Positions 35,066-44,347 of a stretch of 64,000 nt of DNA are shown here, piece by piece. The position numbers and the translations under genes are program-made. Source of the DNA: Actinorugispora endophytica (GTDB lineage: Bacteria; Actinomycetota; Actinomycetes; Streptosporangiales; Streptosporangiaceae); the NCBI RefSeq assembly GCF_004363075.1, contig NZ_SNYN01000005.1, forward strand, positions 1 to 64,000. The letters run 5' to 3'. Positions within the stretch are counted from its first letter, which is position 1. Each line of letters begins with the position of its first letter. A model generated the notes under the pieces. It was not told where the DNA came from. It saw nothing but the letters and a program-made list of their open reading frames with translations, and made no database searches.

Positions 35066-36499
35066 GTGCTCCCCGCGCACGCGGGGATGGTCCCTATCGC
35101 GTGAGAAGGCCCTCCGCAACCGGTTCGTGCTCCCCGCGCACGCGGGGATGGTCCGCCTCGTCGGCGCCCATGTAGTGGGCGACCCCGTGCTCCCCGCGCA
35201 CGCGGGGATGGTCCACTGGGTCCAGCAGTCGTCCTCGGCGGCTTCGAGTGCTCCCCGCGCACGCGGGGATGGTCCCCCACACTCCCCGCTGCGAGGCCAG
35301 GCGGGGACGTGCTCCCCGCGCACGCGGGGATGGTCCCAGGAGAACCAATGACCAACCTCCCCCCCCGGCCGTGCTCCCCGCGCACGCGGGGATGGTCCCC
35401 GTGCTGACGATGCTCGCCGACGTCCTCGTCGGTGCTCCCCGCGCACGCGGGGATGGTCCCCCGGCAGCGCGCTCCTCCAGGGCGGCGATCCGGTGCTCCC
35501 CGCGCACGCGGGGATGGTCCCAGCAGCAGCGACCCGGCGGCCGCGATCGTGCTGTGCTCCCTGCGCACGCGGGGATGGTCCCGGCATCCGGGGCGCGATC
35601 TCCGCCGCGTGGTCGTGCTCCCCGCGCACGCGGGGATGGTCCCGGCGCTCTTCGCCCTGGTCAGATATCGAACGCTGGTGCTCCCCGCGCACGCGGGGAT
35701 GGTCCCGGTGGCTCTCCGGTCGGGCTGGTGACGCGCCGGTGCTCCCCGCGCACGCGGGGATGGTCCCGCGCGCGCGACCGACGAACCGGGCGCCGGTGCG
35801 TGCTCCCCGCGCACGCGGGGATGGTCCCCGGCGGTGATCGCTTTCGGACGAACCGGCTCGGTGCTCCCCGCGCACGCGGGGATGGTCCCGACGCCTGGAC
35901 GTAGGACCCGGCCTTGTGGGTGGTGCTCCCCGCGCACGCGGGGATGGTCCCGCGGCACGTGACGAAGCTCAGCGGGGCGAGGAGTGCTCCCCGCGCACGC
36001 GGGGATGGTCCCTGGATGAACCCGTTGGTGAGCGTCGCGGGTGGGTGCTCCCCGCGCACGCGGGGATGGTCCCTCGGGAGCCCCCAGAGGCGGTAGACGC
36101 ACCGGGTGCTCCCCGCGCACGCGGGGATGGTCCCCGGTCGCATGAGGCGTTCGAGGTCGCGGCCGAGTGCTCCCCGCGCACGCGGGGATGGTCCCCGTCA
36201 TCGACCTGTCCAACGGGGCCGCCACCAGTGCTCCCCGCGCACGCGGGGATGGTCCCCAGCAGATCCAGCTTCAGCAGGGGCTCGGATAGTGCTCCCCGCG
36301 CACGCGGGGATGGTCCGCAGTAGACTTCATCTCCATTTCCCGGCACTGGGTGCTCCCCGCGCACGCGGGGATGGTCCCGTGTGGGCGCTCCTAGGGTCGT
36401 GGGAGGAGCGGTGCTCCCCGCGCATGCGGGGATGGTCCCGCCTATGAGGGGCGGGGCTGGGACGGGATCGGGTGCTCCCCGCGCACGCGGGGATGGTCC
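35066..36499 (+). CRISPR. Type I-E CRISPR array, 24 repeats and 23 spacers
   Basis: Repeats of 28-29 nt begin GTGCTCCCCG, contain the hairpin CCCCGCGCACGCGGGG and end ATGGTCC(C). Period is 61 bp with a few 60-, 62- and 63-bp units. Repeat starts are 35066, 35127, 35187, 35248 and so on to 36472. Two repeats differ by one base: at 35554 (CCTGCGC in place of CCCGCGC) and at 36411 (GCATGCGG in place of GCACGCGG), the latter next to last. Spacers are GC-rich and all different. The repeat is the standard type I-E form of actinomycetes. No cas gene is present in the window. Confidence 0.98.
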
Positions 36500-36601
36500 T
36501 TGCCGGCGACACGTGAATACTGGTTCTGGCGCGGATTCGGTGAAGCTTCTACGCTAACGGGGCTGCGCCCGCGATGATGCGAGGCGTCCCTCTCTTTCCT
36601 A

Positions 36602-37156
36602 TCCGGCCTGTTCTTTCCCCACCTGGCCGGGCTCCGGATCATCCGGGCCTGCCGCAGCGGCCGCTCCGTGCGCATCATCGCCGCCACCTCGCGTGCGGCC
36701 ACCTGTCCGACCTGCGTGACCCCTTCAAGGCGAGTCCACAGCCGCTACGAACGCCACTCGGCCGACACCCCTCGCCTGCCAGGACCCGCCACGGCGCGAA
36801 AGGCCGACCCCGGACCGGAACCGGTCGGGGTGCCCTCGCCCCAACGCCGGGGGCGGATCGTCGAGTGCGCCCGTGCCCGCCACGCCCAGGTGCGCCACCC
36901 GCGTCAGCAAGGAAAGGCAGGGATGGAGATCACCTGCCAGCTGGACCAGGCACGCAACATCGTGCGCCGCTTCGTTCGCGTCGCCAACCCCGAGGAGCTG
37001 TTCGGACGCGAGGGGACCGGCACGCCCCCCACCGCCGTAGGTCCCTTCGATCCCTACCTGTGTAGGCGCTTCACCGAAGGGTGCCAGAACGCGACCGTGC
37101 TGTGGGCCGAGTTCAAGCAGCAGGGCCGTCGCGGAAGCTACGCGAGCGCGCTGTGA
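36602..37156 (+). pseudogene. Decayed ISL3-family transposase
   Basis: The frame reads LFFPHLAGLRIIRACRSG then RIIAATSRAATCPTC and PSRRVHSRYERHSADTP, matching the N-terminal zinc-finger end of ISL3 transposases. After a jump it reads ARNIVRRFVRVANPEELFG and FDPYLCRRFTEGCQNATVL...GRRGSY, matching the helix-turn-helix region lying far downstream in an intact protein. The DDE catalytic core is missing, and no clear start codon exists before 36602. It is a deletion remnant located 100 bp after the last CRISPR repeat. Confidence 0.75.
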
Positions 37157-37220
37157 TGCGATCCGTCCGTGACGTGCCCGGCTCTCCCCACCGCCCCGCG
37201 GGGGTGTTCGGCGCTCCCTC

Positions 37221-37284
37221 CGGTGATCTTGACCTTTTCGGGGTCTCAGAGACGGTTGAGGCCCCGAAAAGGTCAAGATCACCG
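37221..37284. repeat. Intergenic palindromic repeat, family A copy 2
   Basis: Arms begin CGGTGATCTTGACCTTTTCG and end CGAAAAGGTCAAGATCACCG, a stem of about 27 bp with one mismatch. It follows the ISL3 remnant. Confidence 0.8.
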
Positions 37285-37387
37285 GGAGGAACGGACACCA
37301 CGGACATCGGAGAGGGGGCCGGAGGGCCGCGCGTGTCCGCCGGGTGTCCGTGACGCGGCGGTCCGAGGGCCGGTTCTGCTCTGACCC

Positions 37388-37464
37388 GGAATGATCATGG
37401 GCTTTCTGCCCTTCCAGGCCCCGAAACAGGCAGAAAGCCCAAGACCGTCAACGAAACCCTCACG
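37388..37464. repeat. Intergenic palindromic repeat, family B copy 3 (inverted)
   Basis: The reverse complement of this stretch is almost identical to 2358-2430 (GTTTCGTTGACGGTCTTGGG, CTTTCTGCCTGTTTCGGGG, AAAGCCCATGATCATTCC). Located between the transposase remnant and the tRNA. Confidence 0.8.
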
Positions 37465-37667
37465 CGACGGACATGATGGGCGCTCGTCGCCGTGCCTTGT
37501 CCGCGAGCAGAAGGCGGGAAAGCAGCGGCGATTACCCTCTGTGGCCAGTTGTCGTGACAGAGGTCACGGTGGGGGCGTTCGCGGGGTGTCCGGTTTCCGG
37601 GGTCGGCGGGGGGCTGGCGAGGCGGCCTTGTGACTGCCTTGTGACTGCCGACGGGAGTGAATCGGAC

Positions 37668-37722
37668 GAAAACGACAAAACCTGGGGCTTCTCGATCTTT
37701 CACGATGCGAGAAACCCCAGGT
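37668..37722 (-). terminator. Rho-independent terminator of tRNA-Ser
   Basis: On the minus strand ACCTGGGGTTTCTCG pairs with CGAGAAGCCCCAGGT (one mismatch), followed by TTTTGTCGTTTT. It lies 8 bp after the 3' end of the tRNA. This is the clearest T-rich terminator in the window. Confidence 0.85.
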
Positions 37723-37730
37723 CGGAGCGC

Positions 37731-37818
37731 GGAGGATCGGGGATTTGAACCCCGGAGGGGCGTGAACCCCAACCGCATTAGCAGTGCGGCGCCATCGACC
37801 TGACTAGGCGAATCCTCC
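37731..37818 (-). tRNA. tRNA-Ser (anticodon GCT)
   Basis: Minus strand, 88 nt. The acceptor stem pairs GGAGGAT with ATCCTCC. The anticodon arm reads CGCACTGCTAATGCGG with GCT in the loop, a long variable arm follows (GGGGTTCACGCCCC), and the T arm is CGGGGTTCAAATCCCCG. The CCA is not encoded. It reads AGC/AGU serine codons. Confidence 0.95.
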
Positions 37819-37890
37819 TGGCTGGGACCAGCCTACAGAGAGAAGTGCGCAAGGTGCAAAACGAAAGCGGGAACGGGGCGGCGCGCGGGG

Positions 37891-38409
37891 TCAGGGAGCG
37901 GTGCGTTCGATGATCAGGTCGGCGTCGTGGCGGAGCTTGGCGACGGCGCGCGAGACGGTGCTCTTGACGGTTCCCACGCTCACCCCCAGAGCGGAGGCGA
38001 TCTCGGCCTCGGACATGTCCTCGTAGTAGCGCAGCACGACGGCGAGGCGCTGGCGGTCGGGCAGGCGTCGGATGGCGCGGCCGACGGCGTCGGCCAGGTC
38101 GGTGCGCCAGGTCGGGTCGTCCATCCGCTGCTCGGGGATCTCGTCGGTGGGGTAGACGTCCAGGTGCTTGCGCCGCCACTCGGAGATCTGGGTGTTGACC
38201 ATCGCGCGGCGCACGTAGCCGTCCCGGGCGTGCGGGCTGGAAATGCGCTCCCAGGCGAAGAAGGTCTTGACCAGCGCTGCCTGCAGCAGGTCCTCGGCGT
38301 CGGCGTGGTTGCCGGTCAGTGACAACGCCATGCGCTGCAACGCGGGGCCGCGGCGCTGCACGTAATCGGAGAACTCCTCGTATCTGGTTTGCCGCGTTGC
38401 CTCGTCCAC
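37891..38409 (-). CDS. SigE-family ECF RNA polymerase sigma factor
   Basis: 172 aa from GTG at 38409; upstream frames look non-coding. Region 2 (about 12-80) holds ADAEDLLQAALVKTFFAWERI and region 4 (about 108-165) holds LPDRQRLAVVLRYYEDMSEAEIASALGVSVGTVKSTVSRAVAKLR. This is the short SigE-like ECF type common in actinomycetes and often regulating stress or differentiation. No anti-sigma factor is recognisable next to it. The 410 bp upstream separate it from the divergent gene at 38820. Confidence 0.92.
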   Translation of the reverse strand: MDEATRQTRYEEFSDYVQRRGPALQRMALSLTGNHADAEDLLQAALVKTFFAWERISSPHARDGYVRRAMVNTQISEWRRKHLDVYPTDEIPEQRMDDPTWRTDLADAVGRAIRRLPDRQRLAVVLRYYEDMSEAEIASALGVSVGTVKSTVSRAVAKLRHDADLIIERTAP

Positions 38410-38819
38410 ACGACCACCGACCCGGTTCGCGTACCGGCGACTCGCGTTCCGGCACGTGCTCTCGATCACACTTCCACGGTCCTCACTCTGGCACGGGCCG
38501 TGTAACCGTTTGCTCTGGCCAACGCCATCTTCCGACAAACCGGACTTCCCCGTGGGAACGGAACGCGGGCGGCGCGGCCGTTCCGGACCGGGGGCGCCGC
38601 CGTGCCGTCCCCGCGCGCCGGGCGTGTCCTCGATCCCCCGGTCCAACAGCGGAGGACCGGCCGACGCGGTCGGGGGGTGGTGGAATGGGCGCGGCCCCGC
38701 GTCCGCCCGTCGGGCGGGCACCGGCCGCTCCGTTGAGGGAAAATGGGGACGATTCCCGCTGTGCGCGGGCCAAAGGACCGACACCGGACAAGTTCGGGCA
38801 CATCGACCGGGGGGCGCCC
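38410..38819. other. Divergent intergenic region between the sigma factor and the cysteine-rich protein gene
   Basis: 410 bp. No RNA gene or repeat recognised. It should hold the promoters of both divergent genes; GC-rich in the right half. Confidence 0.45.
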
Positions 38820-39773
38820 ATGACAGCGGAGACACAGGACCGCCGCAGGCTCACCGCCGCGCTGCTGGGCCCCGACGCGGCGCCGGTCCCGGACGGGCCG
38901 CCCGCCAACGTCTTCCGGGGCGCGCTGGTCGACGTCGGCCCGCACCTGCTCACCCTCGCCACCCCGGACGGGGAGCGGCGCTTCGTCCTCACCGAGGAGA
39001 CCGCCTTCTGGCGCGGCGGCGGTTCGGCGTTCCACGAGCTGCGGCCCGGAGAGGACGTGATCGTGCGCTGCGCCCTCGGCTCCCACTGGGTCGCCGAGCG
39101 GGTCTGGGCCGGTCTCGCCCGCGTCACCGGGGTGATCACCGCCGTGGACGGCGACGCCCTGGAGGTCGCCACCGGGCACGACCGCGCCCCCGCAGCCGTC
39201 GTCATCCCCTACCGGGCGTCCGGCCGGATGCAGGTGCGGCACCCGCGGCTGGAGCCGGGCTACCTGTTCGACGCCATCGGGGTCTGGGACGGCGACACCG
39301 TCCGCGCGCTCCTGCCCGCCACCTCGCAGCCGCCCTATCCGGCGGCCGAGGCGCCCCGGCGGCCCGCCGTGCGCCGCGGCTCCATGCGGGTGTCGGGCAT
39401 GGTCTCCTGGTACGACCCGGCGCTCGGCCGCGCCACCGGCGGGAACCCGCTCGCCATGCGCACGGGCCTCGCCTACCCCGCGCTGGACCGGGGCGCCGAC
39501 TGCGGTCCCGGGTGCGACCGGGCCACCGCGTGCGCGCCGCTGCCGCTGCTGTCCCTCGGCGCGACGGTGCGGCTGACCAACGACTGCACCGGTGGGGCGG
39601 CGGCCCTGCCGGTCGTCGCCTGCGGTGCGGCCGCCAGCCACTTCTGCGACCGCTGCGTCGCCTGCGACTCCCAGGAGCGCGGACGCGTCGCCCAGCTGAC
39701 GCTGGCCTCCTTCGTGGCCCTGGGCGGACAGCCCGAGGCCGGATGCTTCAACGCGACCCTGACGGCGGGCTGA
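38820..39773 (+). CDS. Cysteine-rich protein with RlpA-like barrel C-terminal domain
   Basis: 317 aa from ATG at 38820. The N-terminal 150 residues look like two small OB-type beta modules (NVFRGALVDVGPHLLTLATPDGERRFVLT and ARVTGVITAVDGDALEV). The C-terminal 125 residues contain SGMVSWYDPALGRATGGNPLAMRTGLAYPA, reminiscent of a double-psi beta-barrel, and about ten Cys (CGPGC, CDRC, C...C). No signal peptide is seen, which is odd for such a domain. The next gene starts 4 bp later and encodes a MauE-like redox membrane protein, so a disulphide or redox partnership is suspected. Not a family I can name with certainty. Confidence 0.65.
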   Translation: MTAETQDRRRLTAALLGPDAAPVPDGPPANVFRGALVDVGPHLLTLATPDGERRFVLTEETAFWRGGGSAFHELRPGEDVIVRCALGSHWVAERVWAGLARVTGVITAVDGDALEVATGHDRAPAAVVIPYRASGRMQVRHPRLEPGYLFDAIGVWDGDTVRALLPATSQPPYPAAEAPRRPAVRRGSMRVSGMVSWYDPALGRATGGNPLAMRTGLAYPALDRGADCGPGCDRATACAPLPLLSLGATVRLTNDCTGGAAALPVVACGAAASHFCDRCVACDSQERGRVAQLTLASFVALGGQPEAGCFNATLTAG

Positions 39774-39776
39774 ACC

Positions 39777-40628
39777 GTGATCGAGACCATCCGTGAGATC
39801 CAGGCGCCGCTCCTGGCCGCCGTGCTGCTGCTCGGCGCGCTCGCCAAGGCCGTGGACCGTACGGCGCAGGGCCCCGCCGCGCTGCTGCCCGCCCGGGTCC
39901 GGCGGCCGTTCTCGCTGGCGCACGCGGGCGTCGAGGCGGCCCTGGCGGTGGCGCTCCTGGTGCTCGCAGGGCCGTTCAACGACCTCGCCCGGGGGGCCAC
40001 GGCGGTCCTGTTCGCCGTCGGACTGGCGACCCTCTACCAGCTGCGCAAGCGCGACCCGGAGATGGGGTGCGGCTGCTTCGGGGGTCTGAGCACCGAGCCG
40101 GTCGGCTGGCGCAGCATGACCCGGTGCGGGCTGTTCACCGCCGCCGCGGCGGGAGCCGTCGGGCTGCCCGGTTCCGGACTCGCGGCGCTGTCGGACCCCA
40201 CCCCCTGGCACGGCGTCGCACTGCTCGCGGAGGCCGCCGTGATCGCGGTGCTCTCGCCCGAACTCGGGGAGATCGCGACGAGGCTGCGGCACCCGGTCCC
40301 GTGCGAGCTGCGCGAGGCCCCGCCGCGGCGGTCGCTGCGGCGACTGCGCCTCAGCCCTTCGTGGAGCGCCCACCGCCCGCTGCTGGCCTCGACCGAGCCG
40401 GTCGACATGTGGCGGCACGGCTGCTGGTGGTTCGCGCGGTTCGCGGGTGAACGCGAGGGGCGCGCGGTCGACGTGGTGTTCGCGGTGGAGGTGGGCGGCC
40501 TGCGTCCCGCCGTGCGCGCGGCGGTCACCGACGCGTACGAGGACGCCCCGCGCGCCGGATCGGAGGACGCCCCGCCGGTCGGCACAGGGGCCGCGTGCCC
40601 GAACGCGCCCTCCGACGCGTCACGGTGA
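39777..40628 (+). CDS. MauE/DoxX-like redox-associated membrane protein
   Basis: 283 aa from GTG at 39777. Four hydrophobic spans (about 10-28, 42-62, 70-86 and 115-135), with GCGCFGG (about 97-103) on the loop after the third, as in MauE-type membrane proteins that support disulphide formation in other proteins. The C-terminal 110 residues are a soluble domain with no clear match. It directly follows the cysteine-rich gene and overlaps the convergent ATPase gene by 9 bp. Confidence 0.75.
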   Translation: MIETIREIQAPLLAAVLLLGALAKAVDRTAQGPAALLPARVRRPFSLAHAGVEAALAVALLVLAGPFNDLARGATAVLFAVGLATLYQLRKRDPEMGCGCFGGLSTEPVGWRSMTRCGLFTAAAAGAVGLPGSGLAALSDPTPWHGVALLAEAAVIAVLSPELGEIATRLRHPVPCELREAPPRRSLRRLRLSPSWSAHRPLLASTEPVDMWRHGCWWFARFAGEREGRAVDVVFAVEVGGLRPAVRAAVTDAYEDAPRAGSEDAPPVGTGAACPNAPSDASR

Positions 40629-41846
40629 CCCGGGGACTTCCCGGTCCGGTGGAAACGCGACGGGGCCGCGCGGCCGCCTGTCTCGGTGTTCCGGGGAGGC
40701 CGGCGGCACCGCGAGCTCCTCGTCGGCCTCGGACACGGCGGAGCGCACGTCGTCGGCGGTGATCGGACTGCGCAGCGCGAGGTCCCACACGGCTTTTCCG
40801 TAGGCCTGCACAAGGAACGGGTGGCCGCCGGACGCCTCGTACAGCGCCTCCAGGGCGTCGGCGTCGAACCGCGCGCCCTCGGCGAGCGCGGGGGCGGTGA
40901 GCGCGTGGTCGGCGGCGGACCGGCTGAGCCGGTCGACGCGGGCGTACCGGAAGAGCCGCTCGGAGTACCCCTTGCCCGCCGAGAGCACCGCCGGGAGGTG
41001 CGGAAGCCCCGCGCCCACCAGGACCAGCGGGCCGCCGTTCTGGGCGAGCTCGTGGCAGGCCGCGCAGAGCGCGGAGACGTCCGCCGCTGGCACGTCCTGG
41101 AGTTCGTCGACGAACAGCGCGATGCCCGCGCCGAGGTCCGCGGCCACCGACGCGGCGTCCAGGAGCAGCTCCGACAGGTCGGTCTCGAGGTCGCCGGAGT
41201 CCGCGCGGCCGGGCACGGCCGCCGCGTCGGTCCCCGGACCTCGGCGCGGCCCCGCCTGGGCCGCCCGGTCGGATCCGTCGCCGGTCCCGGCCCGCGCGAA
41301 CGACGCGAGGACGCCCAGCGCGTGCTCGATCCGCTCGGGGGCCCGGTGCCGTGGGGCGAGCGCGCGCAGCGCCGTGCGCACGGCGGCCGCGATGGGCTGC
41401 CGGACGGAGCGGCCGGGGCGGGCCTCGATCCTGCCGGTGCCCCACGTTCGCTGGACCGCCATCGACCGGAAGGTGTTGAGCAGGACGGTCTTGCCCGACC
41501 CGCGCGGCCCGGTGAGGATCACGCCGCGCTCGGGGCGTCCGTGCGCCACCCGTTCGAGCAGGACCCCGAACCGCTGGATCTCGCGTTCGCGGCCGGCGAG
41601 CTCGGGCGGGTGCTGGCCGGCGCCGGGGGTGTACGGGTTGCGCACGGGGTCCACCGAGCCGCTCTCGGAGCCCCGGTCCAGTGCGGCCTCGAGGGAGCGG
41701 TAGAAGGCCGCGGACGAGCGCGCCCCCCAGTCGATCCGCTGGAGGGCCCGACGCTCGTTCGGGTGGAAGGAGTGGAGGGAAGGGTGCTGTCCCGCCACGC
41801 CGGACCGGATCGCCGTGCGGCCCCGCGTGGGCGCTGCCGTGGTCAT
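40620..41846 (-). CDS. AAA ATPase, Orc1/Cdc6- or MalT-like ATP-binding protein
   Basis: 408 aa from ATG at 41846 with GGGGAG upstream. Walker A is GPRGSGKT (113-120), Walker B IALFVDELQDV (about 242-252), and VLVGAGLPHLPAVLSAGKGYSERLFRY is the sensor region. The domain order is that of the STAND/Orc1-like ATPases. The first 80 residues are basic and unstructured. No effector domain follows it, so its role (transcription control, replication or defence) is open. Its 3' end overlaps the convergent MauE-like gene by 9 bp. Confidence 0.78.
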   Translation of the reverse strand: MTTAAPTRGRTAIRSGVAGQHPSLHSFHPNERRALQRIDWGARSSAAFYRSLEAALDRGSESGSVDPVRNPYTPGAGQHPPELAGREREIQRFGVLLERVAHGRPERGVILTGPRGSGKTVLLNTFRSMAVQRTWGTGRIEARPGRSVRQPIAAAVRTALRALAPRHRAPERIEHALGVLASFARAGTGDGSDRAAQAGPRRGPGTDAAAVPGRADSGDLETDLSELLLDAASVAADLGAGIALFVDELQDVPAADVSALCAACHELAQNGGPLVLVGAGLPHLPAVLSAGKGYSERLFRYARVDRLSRSAADHALTAPALAEGARFDADALEALYEASGGHPFLVQAYGKAVWDLALRSPITADDVRSAVSEADEELAVPPASPEHRDRRPRGPVAFPPDREVPGSP

Positions 41847-41952
41847 GCTCCCCTTCCCTCCACTCTGTGTCGAACGCGTGTTCGAACGAGTTTCACTGTA
41901 GTGGATCGGTCCGGGGCACGCCACCCGACACGGGGGCGTGTCGCGGCGGTTC

Positions 41953-43533
41953 TCATCCGTTGCTCAGGGCCAGCGTCCAGACGCTGAGAGCGACGAGGGC
42001 CGCGGAGGCGGTCACCGACAGGGCGAAGGCCGCGAGCCGCAGCGGACGCCACCGCGCCCGGATCGCGGGCACCCGCGTCCAGTACCAGGCGCCGACCGCG
42101 GCGGCGGTGGCGACCAGGCCGACCGCGACCGGCCACAGCAGCGGCGGGGTGGTCGCCCAGCTGCCCCACCGCAGCCCCGCCAGCAGGACCGCGAACGCGC
42201 CCAGCGGCATCGAGAGCAGCCGGAGCCGGTCCAGCGGGCGGCGTCCGGCGAGGGTGACGCGGCCGACGGCCAGCGCGAGCGAGAGCAGCACCGGGAGCAC
42301 CAGGAACGGCAGCGTCACGGCCAGGCCGGTCCCACGCCCCAGCGCCATCGACGGGGGCTCGACCGCCGAGGGGTCGTCCAGCAGCGCGCTCGTCAGCTGC
42401 GGGGCCACCCCGGCCCGGGTGTTGGACAGCATGACCACGGCGCGCTCCTCCTCCACGGCGAGGAAGGCCGTGGAGCCGTAGGTCCCGCCGTCGTGCAGCG
42501 CCCTGGTGCCCCCGCCGTCGAGTTCGGCCAGGTACCAGCCCAGGCCGATCCGGCCCAGCCCGTCCACGTCGTGGCGCGGTTCCAGCGCGGACATGCCGGG
42601 CGCGGTGCCGGCCATGACCGCCTGGGCGAAGCGGACCAGGTCCGCGGTGGTCGTCCAGGTGCCCACCCCGGCGGGGGCGTACGCCGGACCGTCCCAGGTC
42701 TGGGCGCGCGAACCGGCCTCGTAGTGGGGGAGCGCGGCGCCCTCGGGGGCCTCCCCGGGGCCGGTGTCCGCGCCGACGATGACGGTGTCGTCCATGCCCA
42801 GCGGGTCCAGGACCCGTTCGCGCACGAGCTCGGGATAGGGGGTGCCGTCCACCCGGGCCAGAGCCTCGCCGAGTGCCGCGTAGCCGAAGTTGGAGTAGGA
42901 CCACTCCCCGCGCCGCGGGCTGGGGGAGGCCACGGCCAGGGAGTCGGGGACGGACGGCAGCCCGGAGAACGGGTCGAGGGCGGAGAGGCCGGACAGCAGG
43001 ACCGCGGTCTCGTGCCCGGCCGGGGCCGTGGGCAGGCCGGAGCGGTGGGTGGCCAGCTCCTCCAGGGTGATCCCGGCGGTGTCGGGGTCGGCGAAGTCCA
43101 GGTCGGTGAAGACCTCGCCGAGCGTGGTGTCGAGGTCGGCTTCGCCGTGCTCGACCATGTCGGCCAGCGTCATGGCGGTGAACAGCTTGAAGACCGAACC
43201 GGTCTCGAAGGGGGTGTCGGCGCCGACCGGCTCCCCGCCGGCCGCGCCCGCCGCCGCGACGGCGAGCCCGTCGGGGGTGGCCTCGGCCACCGAGAACGCC
43301 TGCACGTGGTTCTCCCGGCCCGCGATCGCCTCGCCCGTCCGGGCCGCGAGCGCGGGGTCCCCTTCGACAACGGTCGACGGCGGCGGGTCCACCGGCATCA
43401 CCCAGAACGCGAGCGCGGCCGCCGCGGCCCCCGCGACCGACGCGGCGGCCCACGCCCTCCCCGGGGCCCGGGGCGCGCGCCCCGGGGAGGGATCGGGGGC
43501 GGTCTCCGTCGGAACCTGCTGCCGGATGTCCAT
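41953..43533 (-). CDS. Membrane serine hydrolase (class C beta-lactamase / esterase family)
   Basis: 526 aa. An N-terminal transmembrane anchor (about 28-46) precedes a serine beta-lactamase-like domain: nucleophile S113 in SVFK (S-x-x-K), YSNFGY (Tyr-x-Asn, about 214) and HDGGTYGS, equivalent to the KTG-like element. Four further transmembrane helices fill the last 120 residues. Such extended forms resemble FmtA/esterase-like and D-aminopeptidase proteins, and often act on cell-wall or ester substrates. Stand-alone gene. Confidence 0.88.
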   Translation of the reverse strand: MDIRQQVPTETAPDPSPGRAPRAPGRAWAAASVAGAAAAALAFWVMPVDPPPSTVVEGDPALAARTGEAIAGRENHVQAFSVAEATPDGLAVAAAGAAGGEPVGADTPFETGSVFKLFTAMTLADMVEHGEADLDTTLGEVFTDLDFADPDTAGITLEELATHRSGLPTAPAGHETAVLLSGLSALDPFSGLPSVPDSLAVASPSPRRGEWSYSNFGYAALGEALARVDGTPYPELVRERVLDPLGMDDTVIVGADTGPGEAPEGAALPHYEAGSRAQTWDGPAYAPAGVGTWTTTADLVRFAQAVMAGTAPGMSALEPRHDVDGLGRIGLGWYLAELDGGGTRALHDGGTYGSTAFLAVEEERAVVMLSNTRAGVAPQLTSALLDDPSAVEPPSMALGRGTGLAVTLPFLVLPVLLSLALAVGRVTLAGRRPLDRLRLLSMPLGAFAVLLAGLRWGSWATTPPLLWPVAVGLVATAAAVGAWYWTRVPAIRARWRPLRLAAFALSVTASAALVALSVWTLALSNG

Positions 43534-43732
43534 GGAGCGAGGCTATGGAGCGGCTCCGGTGCGCTGTAGAAGCGGCTGTCACCACCTGTCCGTGAGGTTC
43601 GCGCGTCCCGCGCATGACGGATGTCATGGAGGTCACCGCGCGGGCGGGGCGCGCGCGGCCCTCCGTCGTCCAGGATGTGACCCGGTGCGTCCGGGGGAGA
43701 AGAGCCCGGACACCGGGAGGGACGGAGGAAGG

Positions 43733-44251
43733 ATGGCGGAGATCGTACGGCTCTCGTCCGAGGACCTGGCGGCGGTCGCGGCGGAGCTCGCCGGGGTGCT
43801 GTCGGACGTGGTCGAGGGCGGCAACTCGGTGGGCTTCCTCGCGCCGCTGGACCCCGGCGCGGCCGAGGAGTGGTGGAAGGGGCTGGAGCCCGCCGTCGCG
43901 GGCGGGCGGGTGCTCGTATGGGCGGCCCGGCGGGACGGGCGGATCGAGGGCACCGTCCAGCTGCGGCTGAACGACATGCCCAACGGCTCGCACCGCGCCG
44001 AGGTCGCCAAGCTGATGGTGCGCCGCCGCGCGAGGGGCGCGGGGCTGGGCCGCGCGCTGCTGGCCGCGGCGGAGCGGGCCGCGGGGGAGGCCGGTGTCAC
44101 CCTGCTGGTCCTGGACACCGAGACGGGGAGTCCGGCCGAACGGCTCTACCGCGCGGACGGCTGGACCCGGGTCGGAGTGATCCCCGACTACGCGGCGGAC
44201 CCCGCCGGGGTCCTGCGCTCCACCACGTACTTCTACAAGCTCCTGGCCTAG
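43733..44251 (+). CDS. GNAT-family N-acetyltransferase
   Basis: 172 aa from ATG at 43733 with GGAGGAAGG directly before it. The acetyl-CoA binding site is visible in KLMVRRRARGAGLGRALLAAAERAA (about 84-108). LLVLDTETGSPAERLYRADGWTRVG is the typical C-terminal half of this fold. It resembles acetyltransferases acting on small amines; the substrate is unknown. Confidence 0.88.
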   Translation: MAEIVRLSSEDLAAVAAELAGVLSDVVEGGNSVGFLAPLDPGAAEEWWKGLEPAVAGGRVLVWAARRDGRIEGTVQLRLNDMPNGSHRAEVAKLMVRRRARGAGLGRALLAAAERAAGEAGVTLLVLDTETGSPAERLYRADGWTRVGVIPDYAADPAGVLRSTTYFYKLLA

Positions 44252-44266
44252 GGGCGGGCGTCTCTC

Positions 44267-44335
44267 CCCGGTGATCTTGACCTTTTCGGGGCCTCGGAGG
44301 CGGCTGAGACCCCGGAAAGGCCAAGATCACCGGGG
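44267..44335. repeat. Intergenic palindromic repeat, family A copy 3
   Basis: CCCGGTGATCTTGACCTTTT on the left mirrors AAAGGCCAAGATCACCGGG on the right, with CGGGGCCTC and GAGACCCCGG inside. It lies directly after the GNAT gene and before another hairpin, between convergent genes. Confidence 0.8.
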
Positions 44336-44347
44336 GAGCGCAGCGGG

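Noticed and set aside
34198..36225. Long minus-strand open frames through the CRISPR array
   Set aside because: They translate repeat units over and over; no start, no homologous domain, and repeat periodicity explains them.
36500..37730. cas genes next to the CRISPR array
   Set aside because: No Cas1, Cas2, Cas3 or Cascade sequence is visible on either strand on either side; only the decayed transposase and hairpin repeats.
37731..37818. Possible att site at the tRNA-Ser 3' end for an integrated element
   Set aside because: I looked for a repeat of the tRNA 3' end near the CRISPR patch and found none within the window, and no integrase gene is present.
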